From contig NZ_VCNC01000001.1 of NCBI RefSeq assembly GCF_006210265.1, positions 1,126,843 to 1,190,842 on the forward strand: a stretch of 64,000 nucleotides of DNA, given 5' to 3'. Of this stretch, positions 61,646 through 64,000 are shown one piece after another. Positions within the stretch are counted from its first letter, which is position 1, and the number at the start of each line of letters is the position of its first letter. Made by a program: the position numbers and the translations under genes. This stretch comes from Desulfovibrio sp. UCD-KL4C (lineage in GTDB: Bacteria > Desulfobacterota > Desulfovibrionia > Desulfovibrionales > Desulfovibrionaceae). The notes below the pieces were generated by a model. The model worked only from the letters and a program-made list of their open reading frames with translations, made no database searches and was not told where the DNA came from.

Positions 61646-64000
61646 ATGCGTTATAGATACGCGCTGTTTTCTTATGACAGAATTGAATGTTTTGAAGATA
61701 CTCCAGAACAGCAGAAGATGCTTATTTCTAAAGGCGCTCATGCCTTTAGCGTACATTCTTTTTCAGAACCTTTGGTTAAGGGACGACTGCCGCAAAGGAT
61801 ATGGGGAGATTTGCATATAACTTGGAGTGAGGAAGAAGGTTCAAGACCTTTGCAGGAATGTGTAGATTACCTGCATAGATATGCTGTGCCGGAATCACTT
61901 GTGGATTTGTATATAGAGAATAGTTTTTATGAGCTTATAGTGGAAGAGTCTGCTTTTAGGGGAGAACTTGGTTCACCCGCACGGTTTGTTTTTGATTCTA
62001 AAATTAAAAGGTTTATTTGTTCGTATGCTGTGAATTACAACTTTTATGATGTAAATGGATTTCAGATCCCATTTACAAGTGTTCCCGTTGCCAAAACAAA
62101 ACTTGCTCCTTCTTCAAGTGACTCATGCAAAGGGTTGCTCGGTTATTGGGAAAGTTGTGACTCGAAAGTTTCGGAATTAGCCCACTTATATTTTGTGGAG
62201 CATATGAAACTAGGGGAGAAGAAAGATTATATAAGGCCTGTTCTTGCAAACCTATTAAAATGTAATGTTTTTAGGCAGTTTATTAATAGTTCAACATATA
62301 GAATTGATGAAGCCAAATTGCTTGCTAAAATGATTGGTGGCTCTGCAATTAAGGCCTTTTTAAATTCCTGTCCTAACTCAACGCGAAGCGAAGATAATGA
62401 CCTTATCCGCATCTTCGATAATAAAAATATGTATTTACTGTTGCCCCGCATTGCGTGCTCTCGGGTTTCTGAAGAATTGAGTGCAATAAATAGTAATTTG
62501 CAATGCACATCAGAATGTCACGTTCCAAGGGCGTCTGTTTTGCCCTATGCTTCAAAAGCATTTGAAGTTGATAGACCTATGGCACTTGAAGGTTGTGTTT
62601 TAAACTCGTCAGGTTTTTATCACGTAGACAGTTCTAAAGTCCCCAATGAGAACTTTAGGATTATGGACCCAATCTGGGCTAGAGATAACTTTCTAGGCGG
62701 GCGGCAGATCATTTGCCACGATATGTATGGTTTTCGAAGAGAACTCTACCTTTCTGAAGAAGACCTTGATTCTCCTAAATTATTTTCAATTTTGCGTTCT
62801 CACCAAGTTTATGTTCCGACCAATAAGGTTAAGCAAGGGGCTCTCCGGAGATATCTGCTTAGTCAATGTCCCCATATAAAAGAAAAATCAGTTTATTCAA
62901 TCTCCGAGTATGCTGGCTGGCAAGACGATGGCAGCTATATCCCTCCGACTGAAACCACTCAGCCACAAGATCAAAATATTAAAGTTAAATCCCATGTCTT
63001 ACCGCCCCCGGAAGACCTTTATAGTTTCCCAAGGCTAGGAAAAGAAAAATTCAGCACGGAAGCAACTTTGGCAGCTTTGTTTTCGCTGGTGGCTCCATTG
63101 CTGAGAAAGTTAGGGATGAAAGGTGTTTGTTTACACTTTCATGGAGGTTCTGCAGATGATCGTGACCTCATTATACACGCTGTTCAAACAGTCTGGAGAA
63201 GTTATCTGTATCCAGTTCATTATTCACTGCCGGATGTAAAAAGGCATATTGCTGCACTTAAAATGCACAGAAAAGATTCCGTGTTGTGCGTGCGGGAAGT
63301 GCAGGAGCATCAAGTTAAAAATATGAGGAGCGTTTTACGACGTTTTTTCCTTGGCCGGAAAGGTTCTGACCCTGGAGTTGATGGGGTGATCGTTTCTACA
63401 GGGGCAGTCCCATTGGGAGAAGAGAAGGAAGGAAGGAAAGGGCGTGCGGGGTATATAAGCAAAGGCAGAGTTCTGGCGGTAGACGTGGAACTTGGGAAAG
63501 ACCGAAATGCTGGGGGTGAGTTGACTCATTCTACGGGTGAAGTTTTTTTGGGGAAAATTATAGATGGTAATTTTGCTCAGCTTTTGAGTGAATTTAAGTA
63601 TTATTTTGTAGCGGACAAAAAACAGGGTAGTGGAGATATCGTTTTTGGAGTCCTTACTGATATTGCTACTGTTGCATTCGTAATGATTAGGTGGCTCCAT
63701 AGTGCCGCTGGTATTCCACCTGCGACCATTGACTTTTGTGATCAAGAGTTTGGTAATTTGATATTTCGTCATGATTTAGAATTGATTAAGTATGGGCCGA
63801 TAGTTGTTGAGCTTCATAAAATTATTCAAAATGCTCAAAAAAATCCTGCTTCTTTTTTAAAACAAGTAGTTCCATGTGGGCGAGGATGTTTTGCTATTAC
63901 CGCCAAAGATTTTAAAAAGATTATCCCTGATGAAGTCTCGTTAACTTTTTTTTCGATTTGGCTTAAAAAGAAAAAAATACTTCGTTTAAGTCAGGACAAA
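61646..64000 (+). CDS. DUF927-like protein, partial (runs off the window end)
   Basis: An open frame of 785 codons from the ATG at 61646 (GGAGA seven bases upstream) to the last base without a stop. The first 450 residues are of unknown type. Residues of about 440-560 resemble the DUF927 domain of plasmid and satellite helicase/primase-type proteins ('SISEYAGWQDDG', then 'TLAALFSLVAPLLRKLGMKG'). The phosphate-binding loop expected after it reads HGGSADDRD instead of a GxSxxGKT type, so ATP hydrolysis is doubtful. It diverges from the small regulator and probably is the replication protein of the element or a derivative. Confidence 0.65.
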   Translation, partial: MRYRYALFSYDRIECFEDTPEQQKMLISKGAHAFSVHSFSEPLVKGRLPQRIWGDLHITWSEEEGSRPLQECVDYLHRYAVPESLVDLYIENSFYELIVEESAFRGELGSPARFVFDSKIKRFICSYAVNYNFYDVNGFQIPFTSVPVAKTKLAPSSSDSCKGLLGYWESCDSKVSELAHLYFVEHMKLGEKKDYIRPVLANLLKCNVFRQFINSSTYRIDEAKLLAKMIGGSAIKAFLNSCPNSTRSEDNDLIRIFDNKNMYLLLPRIACSRVSEELSAINSNLQCTSECHVPRASVLPYASKAFEVDRPMALEGCVLNSSGFYHVDSSKVPNENFRIMDPIWARDNFLGGRQIICHDMYGFRRELYLSEEDLDSPKLFSILRSHQVYVPTNKVKQGALRRYLLSQCPHIKEKSVYSISEYAGWQDDGSYIPPTETTQPQDQNIKVKSHVLPPPEDLYSFPRLGKEKFSTEATLAALFSLVAPLLRKLGMKGVCLHFHGGSADDRDLIIHAVQTVWRSYLYPVHYSLPDVKRHIAALKMHRKDSVLCVREVQEHQVKNMRSVLRRFFLGRKGSDPGVDGVIVSTGAVPLGEEKEGRKGRAGYISKGRVLAVDVELGKDRNAGGELTHSTGEVFLGKIIDGNFAQLLSEFKYYFVADKKQGSGDIVFGVLTDIATVAFVMIRWLHSAAGIPPATIDFCDQEFGNLIFRHDLELIKYGPIVVELHKIIQNAQKNPASFLKQVVPCGRGCFAITAKDFKKIIPDEVSLTFFSIWLKKKKILRLSQDK

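Noticed and set aside
61506-61820. Plus-strand open frame overlapping the 5' part of the DUF927-like gene in another frame
   Set aside because: The 785-codon frame from 61646 has a better ribosome binding site and coherent protein composition.

Overview
The window reads as chromosome of a moderately AT-rich Gram-negative bacterium, most likely a marine Desulfovibrio-type sulfate reducer (Desulfobacterota). This is an inference from many NtrC-class sigma-54 regulators, a c-heme-bearing sensor kinase, YeiH- and TauE/SafE-type transporters and many outer-membrane-type lipoproteins. No rRNA gene, intact tRNA gene or CRISPR array was seen.

Region 1 (1-6.2 kb) is an acetoin-dehydrogenase-type locus. 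A truncated AcoR-like activator diverges from acoC (E2), a Lin0512-family gene, acoA and acoB (E1 alpha and beta) and acoX. A near-perfect -24/-12 promoter and two TGTTC-N7-GAACA dyads lie between them. The same dyad and a second -24/-12 element precede an AhpD-like gene at 6 kb, suggesting one small regulon.

Region 2 (6.4-27.7 kb) concerns signalling and transport. It holds a pseudokinase-USP fusion, a minus-strand operon (YeiH-family transporter, a 55-residue membrane peptide, a USP and two small membrane proteins), a heme-binding histidine kinase with an NtrC regulator, a second HK/NtrC pair, a Cache-domain kinase with a pseudo-receiver and two lone receivers, a TauE/SafE permease with a partner membrane protein, a PEP-synthase-like protein, a receiver remnant and an AAA ATPase.

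Region 3 (27.9-46.8 kb) is a divergent cluster of about a dozen exported proteins with no obvious cytoplasmic enzyme. It contains five lipoproteins, several proteins with FlgT-N/LPP20-like and CsgG/TolB-N-like regions, a TPR-SLH lipoprotein, an AsmA-like protein, a DUF799-FN3-beta-helix-TPR lipoprotein and a SpoIID-type enzyme with a KSEPEV repeat. Four proteins, in both arms, appear to share one C-terminal domain. This is the best candidate for an undescribed envelope system.

Region 4 (47.1-64 kb) looks like an integrated element. It begins with a tRNA-Leu-like 3' fragment and a tyrosine recombinase and carries a sulfatase/small peptide/methyltransferase cassette and a broken IS3 transposase. 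A phage- or satellite-like block follows: a MoxR ATPase, a DUF3150-like protein and a metallopeptidase-VWA protein, an ERF annealing protein, RNase HI, an inovirus Gp2-like protein, a small regulator and a DUF927-like protein with a degenerate P-loop that runs off the window end.
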